Origin: Moniliophthora roreri
Lineage: Eukaryota; Basidiomycota; Agaricomycetes; Agaricales; Marasmiaceae
Assembly (NCBI GenBank): GCA_001466705.2
Contig: LATX02000186.1
Location: forward strand, 62,001-126,000
Length of the DNA stretch: 64,000 bases
Direction of reading: 5' to 3'
The notes beneath the pieces were generated by a model. It did not search any database. It had not been told where the DNA came from and saw nothing but the letters and a program-made list of their open reading frames with translations. Of this stretch, positions 45,293-56,530 are shown one piece after another (position 1 is the first letter of the stretch; the number at the start of each line of letters is the position of its first letter). A program made the position numbers and the translations under genes.

Positions 45293-48190
45293 AAAGTAGT
45301 GTTTTAGAAGGGCACATGTGTTTTGCAATGTCATCAAGTGTTCTCCTTGAATGTCTCATTTCTCTTGTCTTTACCTCTTGTACTACCAAACACTCAAGCT
45401 CTCATAGCTTTCATGTGTTATTTCTCTATCCCATATTCCTAAACCTTACTGTAGTACAAATACTGGCCCTATCCTGTATGTATCTGCAGTGTTTGAAACT
45501 CTAAACATTTTCCTATTCACTTCTTGTGTGCTTAAGCTTCAAGGCTCTTGCATAAGCAGTTTTCTCTCTGAGATATGAAAAAATTAACTCAATCAATATA
45601 ACCTGATGAAGACTGGGTTGTGCCTCAATGGAGAAAGCCTCTACTGGAGACTATATTACCTGTGCACACTACTGAATGCAGAGAAAAATAGCATACAACT
45701 ACCACCAACCCACACTCTACTACAACCACACTCAAACACCTATAAGTATGGTCACAGACACATAAGCAACACTGAGTCCTCCACAGAACACCCATCAGTA
45801 GTTCTTAAGGCTCAAAGGAGACAGAATCCTTCTACTTCAACATCACATTGAATAAAGTTGAACACTCATCAAGTATGAAGAATATATATAGCACTTTCAG
45901 GATTGAAAGACCAAGTTCAGGAAGGTTCTGAGTCAGCTAACATGAACCTAAGGTCATGGACTCTTATAGAGATCCTGACACAAGTCAAACAGGGTCTAAA
46001 GACCACACTTGCAGTAGTTTTCAACTGTAAACATGAATGCAGAGTGAATTACAGACTCTAATATAAGCTGAATGTGATGCAAAGTAATGGCTTTATGGGG
46101 TTTTTGGTCTACTAATATAAACCAATGGTAAAGGACTCTTAAGTGAGTCAGAAACTAGCTGAACACAATGTAAAGAACATGTTCTCAAGGGTTGTTGGCT
46201 ACTGATGTGAATAGAGGTTGCAGGACTTGAATAAGGCCTAATACAAGTAGAACATGACTTTAGGCAACACATTTTCAAAGTATTCTGCTCACACCAGCAA
46301 ACCCAATTGACTCAAATGGGTTTCACACCAAAGTACACTGAAAAGGAGCTCTAGATTGATATCTTGGCTTATTGAAGAGACAGCTAGCAAATTTCCAAGA
46401 GGGCACTGGTAAAGCACTGTTGCAAACTTGCTTGAAACAGTGCCAATGTGACTGTCCAGAGCAAGAGGTTCCAGATTCCACCAATTTGTATACCTGAGTT
46501 GTCATGTGGTGAGGTGATTGGCAAGTTGGCATGCTCTTGCCAGCCATGACATAAGCTCCATCTTCTGCTTGCTTCAAGTTTGACAAGTGTCAAAGAGTCT
46601 TCTTACCACCATCTTCCCCTCCATTCACCTACTTTTTTATTATTGAGATACGTAAAATTATTTCTCAAGTCAATATCACAAGAATTTATCTAGGACTATT
46701 TTTCTGATTCTTTGCCACACAGGTTCTCAAGAGTGCAGTGAAGAGAATGGCTACATTTGAGGTACATTTCTGGGACTTTTGGGGTGTCATTGGGGGCACA
46801 GCAATCTTGGCTGATTCTGGAGGCCAGTGAACCACTCTTTCAGCAGGTATTTCCAGGCAGATTTGCTCATACTCTGTGACCCACACCTTTTCAAGGAATG
46901 CCCATGAAACAAAGGTATGCCAGTCTTTTCCATGACAATCAATCAGGTGTCTCTGAATGTTATACTTCCAATGAATGTCTGTACATCTCTGGATAGGACA
47001 GAACAAAGAAATATTGGTGGCTTGTGTTTGGCCAAGTGTGTCATATCACCAATCTGTGAGAATCAGACTGGTCCATGAGACAGTAAGAGTCTGGACCTCT
47101 TCTGAGAGACTTTAGAATGGAGTTTGGGGTTCAAAGAGCAAAGGAGAATTATTAGAGAATTAGAGTTGATTCCACTACTGAGCTAAGATATTTACAAGGT
47201 TCTTAAATACTAGTACTTGAAGCTAAATATCAAATATGAGTGAAACAAGTATGAAATATAATGAGTATGAGTGAAATAAAATATTAGTGGAAAATGTGCA
47301 GATAATGTGCAGATAAAGGAAGTAAGGAATATGAGACTTGCATACTTCAGATGTGGGACTATGGTGAAATGGAGCCTGGATTGTGACACAATCACCTTGC
47401 CATGTGATGACTTGGGTATACAGATTGGTGGAATCTGATACTGTACCATTTAAGATGTCATGGGTCACAGGCTCTGAAATTTCTGAAATTTTTGAGCTGG
47501 TTACAGGTGTCCAAGGGTCTATCCAAACACTTGCAGCAAGTCACAGGCACTAATAGACCCAAAATCATCTGAATTTGGCAGTTCTAGGCACCAATATCTG
47601 AAAAATTTTTGGCAGTCATAGACTGCCAGCCCTCCATCTGAGAGGTCACTTCTGGATGATGAGGTCACAGGACACATAGCCATTCAAAATGAATGAAATG
47701 CTACAGTACCTCTTGGTCCAGAGCAAGCTGCTATGAAGCAGGGCCAGATGCCAGCTGCTGCTTGAGCCTTGCACTAGTTTACATTGTGTTATATATAGTC
47801 CAGAAAATAGAATAATACAAAAACTCAAAATAATAGAAAAAGATGAGGCATATATATGTTTATGGAATGTGTATGTGTCCAAAGAATGTGTCCAAAGGCT
47901 TGAGTTGGGTATAAAACTGTTCAAGATAAAATGTTTTTGGAGATATCTGTCCACAATGTGGCCTGCAGCTGACAAGCTGATGGATTCAGAACTTGAGCAC
48001 TTACAGACTCACTTTGTTGTTGACCTTTGGGATGGTTGGACCTCTGACATTGAGGTTGAAGATGAGTGCCCTAGACAATGGGAAGTGTCAGGCTTACACT
48101 GGTGCTTGGCCAAATGCCAACTTGGATCCAGCAGAATTGGATGTATTTTAGGACTATCCAAGAGGACAAGTATGGCCAACTGACTAGGAG
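45293..48190. other. Decayed non-coding DNA in the CpG-depleted block
   Basis: About 2.9 kb with many stops on all frames. A 106-aa minus ORF (46686-47006) begins with a Cys/His pattern (FCPIQRC...RHLIDCH) reminiscent of a zinc finger of transposon-related proteins, which suggests, weakly, an old transposon remnant. No terminal repeats were identified. Confidence 0.45.
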
Positions 48191-48457
48191 AAAGTCGGTC
48201 GAGGACCACCATATGACAGCCTGGGAGAATGAAGGACATGTTAGAAGCCACAAGGTATTTCCCATTCCGTATCTTACCAACGGCCTTCCTCGCATTGCAT
48301 AAGTGCAAAGGTGCATCAACCACTAGACAGAAATAGTCACTGCCTGTGTGCTCTCCCGATACCAAAAGAAACCCAAAAGTATGATATGGATTGATTTGAT
48401 GCAGTATATTACATTGATGCAGAACAAGTTGAGAAATCCAACGAGACTGTACGCAAC

Positions 48458-49452
48458 TCAACCAGACCAGACAGCAGGACCAGGGGCAGTGTAACTCTGC
48501 AAGTTGTTGTAGATGTTGACCTATAAACACGACTGTATGAGCCCTCTTTCGGATCAAAAGCGATGACTTGAACGTACAGTGATGCCGGGGTCGCTTCCCT
48601 TGTAAGCACCCGGAAGAGCAACCTTGGGTGGGCTGGCGCTTCCACCGCTGGTGATCTTGATTTGAGCGCAACCAATGTAGAACTGAGCACCGGGGTAGCT
48701 GGATGCGACGTGGAGCGCGTTCTGTTTCACTTGACATGAGCGATCTACTCGTGAAGGTACGAACGGGATGTTCTTACAATCTCACCACGGACGAGGTACT
48801 CTCCAGCAGGGAGAGAGGCAGGAAGCTTGAAGCTGTGCTTGCCTATGAAAACAGAGTGTGTCAAACTATGAGACGAAACTCCAAAACTGCTAACGTACCG
48901 CTGTTCTCGTTAACGACGTCTGTAGCCCATCTTTGAGGGTTTGGCTGAAGAAGGCCAGAAGAGTAGAGCTTGGTCCAGACAGCACCCTGACCATCGAATG
49001 AAGCAACGCTTCCGGGTGCCTTGGCAATGTAGACCTGAACGGGGCCTTTGTGTCCGCCAGAGATGGGGTCTTCACCAGTCCTCTGGTCATGTTGATGCCA
49101 CTCGAGGCTATTCAATGTAATCAGTGTCAATGCCTCCCGTTTGAGTGACATCAAAGACATACGTGAGCTCTGCACCAGCCGGAACCTCAATAGTCTGCAC
49201 GCTAGCACCACTGAGACCGTTGACATTACAAGTAATGTCTTTGGAGGTCACATCCGTAACGGGGTTATTGTTGGGAGGGACACGAAGACCGACGTTATGG
49301 CCCTTGTCGACGCCGTTAACCCACAAGTACTGCATAGTAACTGGTCATGCCCGTGATGAGTACGAGTAGACGCTAAGTCAGATATGATGCGATTACTCAC
49401 AGTGGGCATTGGCGACAGCCGCCATAACGAGAAGAGCGAGCACAGACTTCAT
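48458..49452 (-). CDS. AA9 lytic polysaccharide monooxygenase
   Basis: Exons 49452-49401, 49340-49163, 49107-48899, 48842-48778, 48721-48578 and 48520-48458 join to 236 aa. The signal peptide [16 protein letters not shown] ends right before His17, which becomes the N-terminal copper-binding His of the histidine brace after cleavage ([17 protein letters not shown]). Further family marks: [12 protein letters not shown], the second copper His in LEWHQHD, and [13 protein letters not shown] holding the conserved Gln and axial Tyr. The enzyme oxidatively cleaves cellulose or hemicellulose outside the cell with an electron donor and O2/H2O2. It has no cellulose-binding module; the C-terminus ends soon after the catalytic fold (PGPAVWSG). 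Confidence 0.93.
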
Positions 49453-51003
49453 GATAGGTGCACAAGCTGTTGTCGATGATTCATTGAATGTGGCCGCCTT
49501 GGCTTTTATACAAGCAATACAGGCACTGGCAGTATTCTCCGAGAGGCATTTTCCATGTATTACCCTCGTGTGAATTGCATCATCACAACGCGACAGGTGA
49601 CCGGTGAACAATTCTAGTGCGAGAACTCTCGCACCACAGCTCAGTGACCCCGGCAATGTGATGAAGCTTTGAGTCGATAAGCGTGTGTAATGCATTGGAG
49701 GGGTATATTTCGGAAGATGGAGTGTTCCAGGAACGGCAAGGATGATGACAGTAGACCTGCTAAACTTCAGACATTCGAGCAAGCGCTTTACGGTGTGCAT
49801 CGCTTTCTAGATTCTTGAAGCTAAGAGCGTGGTTTAGACAGGCCGATTGGCTTTAAAATGCCTTCAAGAGTTTAATCCGTAAGAGACTTGATTAATGACC
49901 AGTGAATATGACTACACACCGGCGTTTCCCTATACTCCCTCGGAGCACCCCTGACCCAACAATTACCTGACGAATTCGGACCATCTACTGACATTTGAAT
50001 CACATCCCGAATATAATTAGGACCGCCGGATCTACATCCTGGCTGGCACAGTGTGCGCAAAACGACTATGTTGAGGTGCTGCACAAGTTCCATGATTGTA
50101 GTTGAATGTATAAGGACATGAACGTTCCTGGCCTATTCTAAAGGTGTATCAGTACGCAATTGCATCAACGAGTACTCGGTCACGCACATTATCGGTACGA
50201 GAATCGCCACTAGCGACCACAAACTCATTATCTCCGAGACCGAAAATGGGTATCCAAAAAAGCGAGTCAAAACTCTTCTAGCTGGCCTCTAACCCGTATA
50301 TATAGGCCAGAAATTCGCGAAGCGTCGCATCCTGCATACGGTCTCTCCATTACCAACAACTTCGCTCCAAGTTCTTCTACTATTTCGAGTGCAAGTTGGA
50401 GTCGTTTTTACGTTCTTTGATCCATCTATGAAAAACCGCCCGGTGAGGCAATTACAGATCTGTAGTATAGTTGGCTTACCTACCACCGAAATTGCAGCGA
50501 AAGGGAAGTTTTTCGGATGTTGTGGGGCCCTAATACAATCATTGACGGAGAATCTTGATGTTTCCAATGTGAATGCTCGGAAAATGTTTGGGTAAAATTT
50601 GCCTCATGATACAAGGGATTTGTGCCGATGACAAGCTGTTTGGTTGTGCGATAGTTGTTGTGTATCAAAGGAGGTATAACCACACCGACTTGTGCACTCG
50701 AATGTTCCCAAGCCTCAACAAACGAGTCCGGATCCTCTAGGGCCTAGGCGGCACTGATTGGTCCTTGAATGTTGGATGGTATAAGCTCGCGGGTGAGTCT
50801 GCCTAGAGGAGACTAATCGGATGGTGGTTGAAGCAAGTCGTCCGTCGTGGAAACGAATACGCTACAGTTTAAATTACGCCTTTTGCGCCTTGAAGCTTGA
50901 AGCCCCAATAATTTACAGAGCGTCGACAAGATGACATCTACACTACAGATGGTGCATAAATGGCGAGATCTTCGTACTATAAATATTAATAGTCTGTCTA
51001 GAT
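49453..51003. other. Intergenic, promoter of AA9 and weak ORFs
   Basis: About 1.5 kb. On the minus strand a TATAAAA box (49504-49510) lies about 55 nt upstream of the AA9 start codon. Apart from this only ORFs below 95 aa without motifs are present. Confidence 0.5.
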
Positions 51004-52953
51004 TCAAGCACATGATATCCTAGTCCCATTCACCTCCACCAGCCGCCCTTCCAAAGCAATACCATGCAGACGCGCCATAACAATATCAGGAATCTCCTTT
51101 GCGAGCTCGCTTCGACACCTCAAAGTAAACGTCCGCAACTTGGATTTCGACCCTACACGCGATTTGACCATAGCAATACCCAACTGTACAACCACAAAGA
51201 AATGAAACGATGCTTCGACTGCGACATGCAGACTCCCAAGTTTCGGTAAGAGAGGCGCAGATTGACCCTTGTCCATCCTCTGGAGCAGCTGGGGCGACCA
51301 TATAGGAGGGTAGTTATTCTGCCCCAATACCTCGTATAACGTTAAATCGGTGAGATTGGGTGTCAGTTCGAATACTTTCATCAAGTATGTATCGGAGAGC
51401 ACGATTGCGGTGAGGGACAGTGAACGAAGGGATGAGAAAGATGGTCCCGTGCGTGAGAGGAATCGGAGGAATGCGTTCTCTGGCCAACCTTCAAAGCGTA
51501 TTCCGCTCAATACATCTATGATATCCGTCGTAGGTATAGGCGAGCCTTCGGCGTCTACCTGATCTGATAGAGCAATAGCCCGCCGTTACCGAGTGTCAAC
51601 GATGCGCGGTGCGATAACAATGGATTCGAGACGCGGTGTTATGACCAAATAAAATAGCTGAGCTATCCACTGTCGAAGTGTATCAAACCTAATTTGGAAC
51701 GACGATAGTCTTGGAAGAACAAAGATGTCGTCGTCGTCGTCAGGTGTGTAATCCGTAAAGACATTCATTGACTGGTCTCTTCTCCTGAAGAACGACCATA
51801 TGAGAGCGACATGCTCTACATTCCAGCACGAACGCAGCATTGGAAGGATCCATGTACCACTATCCGGGATTCTTGTGATTGTTATCGAGGATAATTGGGA
51901 GAAGGGTAATTCCATTTCATTGAACCACTCGGGTAATGAAAGAGTTCGGAGTCGCGGACTGTGCTGCCAGATGCTCAAAAACGAGAGATTGATACTTGTC
52001 GATTCTCCTATTCCGGATCGAGAGAGCCAATCTACATCGAGACTCTCTAGGTTTGGAAAATTGCTCGATGCACCTGCTGCGGACAAATCTGGGAAATGCA
52101 TACGTATCGCCGTGTCCAAGCAGCCCCAAGCCACGTCGAGGGATGCACGTCTCCAACGATGGGAGTGATCAAGGAGGAGCGCCAGAACGTTCTGTACAAT
52201 TTTATTATGATGGCAATCCTTGTCTGTCCAGCGGGGTAACAGGGCAACATGGTCTGTGATGTAGACAGTCAAGAACGTATCCCTGGACAGACGGAGCCAT
52301 AACCGAAGGAGGAGTAGGATTGCGCGGGGTAAATGCCTGATGTTGAGTACGATGGTATCCCACAGCCTTGGTCGAGAAAGCACAACGTCCCGCCATAAGC
52401 AGCACGTATGAGCAAGGCTGAAAGGGGAGGGAAGCCACACTCTTCGAAGTCGACTTTGCCGCAGAGCAAGCGGATAATTGGATGCAAGCTCCGACAATTG
52501 CTCCATATGTAAGGTGATATCATTATCTCGATGGATATAAAAGATATGTTCAAGGAGATCTGGTGGAAGACGACGAACTGGGACCATGAATGGCTTGTAA
52601 TCCTCGGCACATTGTGTCATTTTTCTTCGAGCCAAGCTCAACTCGTCCATCAGACCACTCAACCTCTCGGCCTCCCTCTTGGCTAAATCCAAATCCACAT
52701 TGGCTTCGAGACGAACTCTACACTTGTTGCATAACACACATTCCTTGCCGGACTCTTGGAGTGTGCTGTAGCGAATTTGGGCTTCGCGGATAGCCACGTC
52801 GAATGCCAGACGATCATATGCCATGTCATCGAGCTCGTCTTTGGGAGGAAAGTAGTTTGAGCGAAGGAGGTGGGAAGGAGGTGGTCTATGGGCCGATTTT
52901 GGTTCAATACAGTGGTTGCATCTAGTGCAAAGAGTAATTGGGTCGATGGACAT
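51004..52953 (-). CDS. F-box protein (Agaricomycete type), 635 aa
   Basis: Exons 52953-51601 and 51558-51004 join to 635 aa through a 42-nt intron with a GTTGAC donor. The true start is MSIDPIT at 52953; the ORF upstream has no ATG. An N-terminal Cys pair (LCTRCNHC), a second Cys cluster (CVLCNKC), a coiled coil (about residues 100-135, REAERLSGLMDELSLARRK) and the F-box (VRRLPPDLLEHIFYI ... LAHTCCLWRDVVLSRPRLWDTI) come in the order seen in the gene at 39445. LRR-like strands fill the C-terminal half (LESLDVDWLSRSG, LRTLSLPEWFN, LRSLSLTAIVLS). Likely an SCF substrate receptor. Confidence 0.82.
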
Positions 52954-53498
52954 GAGTATGTTGTGAGTATGGGTCAAGAGCAAACACCGCTGCGTACTTT
53001 GAGTGACTCAGTCTCAGCGTCGTTGATGATACTAGCGCTCGTCTGGAACAACCAGCTGACCAGTAGGAATGTAATCAGCGGCCCCTTTTAAGTTAGGCTA
53101 ATATAGAATCTACAAAACCGTAACGACATCAATATATGAATAACCCTGCGTGATTGAATTCATAGCTTTCTTACCTCGACGACCTTCGCAACCAGGGAAC
53201 GACAAGTATACGATATTAGTTGCGCAAAGTCAAGGATCCAAAGCCGAAGAAAATTTGCAAATTTGAATTCAGCTGTGCAGATTCATGAGGCAAAGAATCT
53301 GAAGGCTTGAAGCAGGTGAAAGTGGAGCTGGAAAACGCGTGCCGCACATAGCGTTGCCCCGGCCAAATCAATAGATTAGCCGACAACTTCAACTCTGGTC
53401 ATGACCATCACTAGGGCTCCTCATATCTTCTCTGGGTAGGCAAAGCGAACAAAACTCCGGCCTAGCTCTAGCTTCGAACACCCCAAATCAGCTCGAGC
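52954..53498. other. Divergent intergenic region
   Basis: About 550 nt between the minus-strand F-box gene and the plus-strand thioesterase; should hold both promoters. No gene or repeat was recognised. Confidence 0.55.
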
Positions 53499-54264
53499 AT
53501 GTCAAAACTAACCATCGACGACGTACCTGGCAATGCACCAGCAATGGTCAAGCAAGTTTTACTCGATGTCCTGGTCAACCCCAAGCTTCTGCAGAGGACT
53601 TTTTCTGCCTCAGTCATACCGAAACTGGCTCTTTCGGAGGTGTCGATAAACAAGATGGCAGAGGAACCGATGAGAGAGGAAGGAAGAGTTGTCTTTCATC
53701 TTACTGTGGACGAGGGTAAGTAAAAAGAAATTACTCACATTTGTAGGTCCATTCTGACTTTTGGCTTTCATAGAGATGCTTAATTTCGCCGGTGGAATTC
53801 ACGGAGGATGTCTGTCATTTTTAACCGGTCCGAAAGAGGTTGTATTGTGTACTTGATAGAATGCTAAGGCTTGGTGTTTAACAGATTTCGTCTCTTCGCT
53901 CGCGTTAATTGCCCTTCGGACAAAGATGACTGGGTCAACCAATCTCATCAGTTTATCACAAGCACTATCACTGGTCTTCCATTCTCCTGCTCCACTGTGC
54001 GTTTACCTGCTTTGGTATAGTCGACACGTTCCCGCTGATTAATAACTTGTGCAGTGGCGACCGGCTACGGGTAGTCAGTACGACGATGACGGCAGGAGCC
54101 AGAGCTTCTTCCGCTAAGACTGAGGTTTGTAATGTTCCGTATGTATCTCCATGAGCTTTTTTTTTGACCTGGTCCTTTAGATATGGAGCGACACAAAGCA
54201 TAGGTTGGTAGCATCCGGAGTGCACATCAAGATGGACCCATCGCCTCCCAAAGCAAAGATGTAG
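53499..54264 (+). CDS. Hotdog-fold thioesterase (PaaI / THEM2-like), copy 1
   Basis: Exons 53499-53715, 53774-53827, 53885-53996, 54055-54124 and 54181-54264 join to 178 aa. The 4HBT hotdog domain is recognised from EMLNFAGGIHGGCLSFLTDFVSSLALIALRT (the HGG loop before the long helix), SLSQALSLVFHSPAPLGDRLRVVSTTMTAGARASSAKTEIW and ASGVHIKM. Family members hydrolyse acyl-CoA thioesters. The N-terminal 60 residues are the typical fungal extension. It sits directly upstream of a second copy in the same orientation. Confidence 0.85.
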
Positions 54265-54443
54265 TATCACGGCCTAGATGAATATCACTGTACGGAACAT
54301 TCCTGTAGTATGTACAGTCTTGTATGAATAGTCTAGTCATATCACACGACTCAGCCAAAATGGCTGCGGCCGAGACCTACTGTAATGAAAATTGTATCCC
54401 CAAAAAATTAGAATCCACTGGCTTTACTCGCCTCCAGACTATT

Positions 54444-55378
54444 ATGTCCGTTGCACTAATGCCCCCATCTTCACCCTCAAGACCTACCAACCCCTCTCAA
54501 GTCTCTGGGAATGCACCAGACTCTATCAAACAATTCCTCCTGCACTCCCTTGACGCGCCTAAGCGGATGCCCGTCTTCGCACCTCACATCCATCTAGGGC
54601 TGGTTTTATCCGAGGTGTCAATATACCCCGCACCAGAAGATCCCCTGAACCAGCAAATGAGAGTCGTTTTGAGGATTGAGGTGGACGAATGTAAGTGAAT
54701 CATACATGCTTCAATTGTCTCTCATGGTCATTATCTTTATAGCAATGCTGGATCTGGCGGACAGTGTTTTCGGAGGCTGTATTGCGTACTTGATTGACTA
54801 GTGAGAGCCACGTGTCATTTCCGGAAATGCTTTTACCGAATCGCGTATTCTGTGCCCAGCTGCTCGTCGCTTTCAGTAGCTGCATTACGAACTGCGTTTC
54901 TCGGAGATTCTAGTGTAAATGTTTCGCAAAGTCTCGCGATTGCCTATCACGCCCAAGCGATGTGGTGAGTTTGAGAAGCTTCAAAAAACAAGGAGCCAGT
55001 ATGATTGATCTTGCTTTTCGCAGCGGAGACAAGTTACGGATAGTCAACACCAGTGTAATCTCGACAGGTGGAGATAATGGTTCACCTCCGATGGCTATGA
55101 ACGCAAAGGCAGAGGTATGTCTTGCTAGCGTTGTCCTCAAGGACGAGGCGCTTATCGTTGCAACCTCTGGAACAGATATGGGAAGAAACAAGACATCGTC
55201 TCTTGGCTTCGGGAATCCACAATTTGATGAAGCCTTCGCCGAGAAGCATTCAGCAGGTGAAGTCGGCGAAACTTTGATGATAGCGGTAGCGATAGAAGGT
55301 TTTGTCGATCAGGAGATATGGGCTTGTATTAGGCTGTATGAGGCCCAAATGTATAGTATCTTCAAATTCGGTGCGTGA
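54444..55378 (+). CDS. Hotdog-fold thioesterase-like protein, copy 2 with C-terminal extension
   Basis: Exons 54444-54690, 54743-54800, 54860-54964 and 55024-55378 join to 254 aa. It aligns with copy 1 through SGNAPDSIKQFLLHSL, GLVLSEVSIYPAPEDP, VFGGCIAYLID, CSSLSVAALRTAFLG, SQSLAIAYHAQAMCGDKLRIVNTSV. Differences: the HGG motif of copy 1 is FGG here, so the catalytic loop is altered; the intron at copy 1 position 54125-54180 is absent; and about 60 extra residues follow the hotdog domain. Several upstream in-frame ATGs exist (54324, 54360), and 54444 was chosen by alignment with copy 1. It may be a diverging duplicate with reduced activity. Confidence 0.7.
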
Positions 55379-55435
55379 AGGCGACTAGGAAAAACATGAA
55401 AAGCATGGTGATGGAGTATCCCGACATCTTCAGAG

Positions 55436-55900
55436 TCATAGCCGTCCACCACGAAGCGCCAAAAACGAAATGCAGCACGGCTCCTGGGGTGATATTGAAC
55501 TCTGCCGCTGTCTTGTCGTCTTGCCCGTCGTGAAGACTTAGTAATTAAAGGAAACAGAAGAATCTAAAAACAAATGCACATCTGACGACCACCAAAGATC
55601 AACCGCTGCTGAGGCGGAGGTACACCCGAGTGCTCTTCGACCTTCCCCTTGATACGTGCGATCTACGATTCCGATACTGTAAGTTCTTGAAAAGTAGATT
55701 CTGAGGATGTAATTGTGTACTTTGTCTTCAGGGTCAACGTCGTCGAGCTCAATCTGGACGAAGAAAGATGAGATTTTGAGTGTATCAGATGAGACGAAAA
55801 CGAACCTTTTTGCCGGTTAGTGTCTGCCTAGCAGCACTGTGAGCGCATTATGTCGTGTTGAAGGGTATGAAGGGACGCTTTCCTTGGCTTTGATGAGCAT
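55436..55900 (-). pseudogene. NEDD8/Rub1-like ubiquitin-like protein, damaged copy
   Basis: Read from 55900 downward, the pieces are [66 protein letters not shown] and AVLHFV, then LALRGGRL-stop: the full NEDD8 pattern including the Gly-Gly end. Two lesions are visible. The donor expected after MLIKAK reads GAAAGC instead of GT. A run of five T (plus-strand A5 at 55461-55465) shifts the frame by one just before LALRGG, so the in-phase reading gives FGASWWTAM and loses the Gly-Gly tail. A functional NEDD8 gene must lie elsewhere, or the run length is a sequencing error. Confidence 0.65.
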
Positions 55901-56023
55901 GATGAGACGCACAGAAGGACGAGATGATGGTAGAAGGGAAGAAAGACAAAAGGGCGCTCATTTCCATAAACGCGCACCAAAATCTCAAGCTTTGACAAAC
56001 GTGCATAAATCTCAATATGCAAT

Positions 56024-56119
56024 TCCCTGGTAGTATATCGGTTAGTACACGCGCCTGTCACTGTCATCAGCATTATGACAATAACGCGCGAAAGCTGGGT
56101 TCGACTCCCAGCCAGGGAG
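56024..56119 (+). tRNA. trnD-GUC: tRNA-Asp (GUC), split by a 24-nt intron
   Basis: Acceptor stem TCCCTGG (56024-56030) pairs with CCAGGGA (56112-56118), with discriminator G56119. The anticodon loop CTGTCA-C carries anticodon GTC, interrupted after position 37 by an intron at 56061-56084. Stem CGCGC pairs with GCGCG. A and B boxes are normal, with GGTTCGACTCCCAGC in the T arm. The intron begins with a repeat of the exon's CTGTCA. Confidence 0.92.
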
Positions 56120-56530
56120 TACGGTAGTTCTGCTCTCCTCTTTTTTCCTTTTGCCCGATTTGTAGTCGCGGTAAGGTTGATTTGGCTGAGTAAATCACGA
56201 CTGGCCACTGTCGCCCTGCTCACCCACTATTCATCAAATGATAGTCGCATTGGAAAGGATAGTATCATCTCACGACTGCTGTACCCCACTCGTTTCTCCG
56301 TGACCCCACCTTAGTCTCCGCGAACTCTTCTATTTTCAGAACGTAAGTCTCGCCTGGCCTTCATGCTGACCGAGGAACCATCACTTCATCAGAATGAATT
56401 ATCTAAATGAATTCCATGAATTTATACTGCCTCGTTACCCGCCCATGTCTAGCTCTCGGAACACAGCCGAAAGGTCTTGTTGTGGTCGTAAACCCTCAGT
56501 CATCCACAAAGTTTCTCAGCAGCTGCCATC
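56120..56530. other. Intergenic
   Basis: About 410 nt between tRNA-Asp and the zinc-finger gene; a T-rich stretch (56140-56150) soon after the tRNA can act as the Pol III terminator. No other feature seen. Confidence 0.5.

Larger units (their letters stand above)
43390..48190. other. CpG-depleted block
   Basis: Over about 4.8 kb the dinucleotide CG nearly disappears: from 45297 to 48180 I count only about one, while flanking DNA has several per 60-nt line. TG and CA are correspondingly frequent. The block includes the whole metalloendopeptidase gene and about 2.9 kb of DNA without clear genes. The pattern fits long-term cytosine methylation followed by deamination, as on transposon-rich DNA, or an origin in CpG-poor DNA. 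Confidence 0.8.

Noticed and set aside
46686..47006. Zinc-finger gene in the CpG-poor block
   Set aside because: The Cys/His pattern is partial, stops surround it, and no exons join it; treated as a possible transposon remnant.
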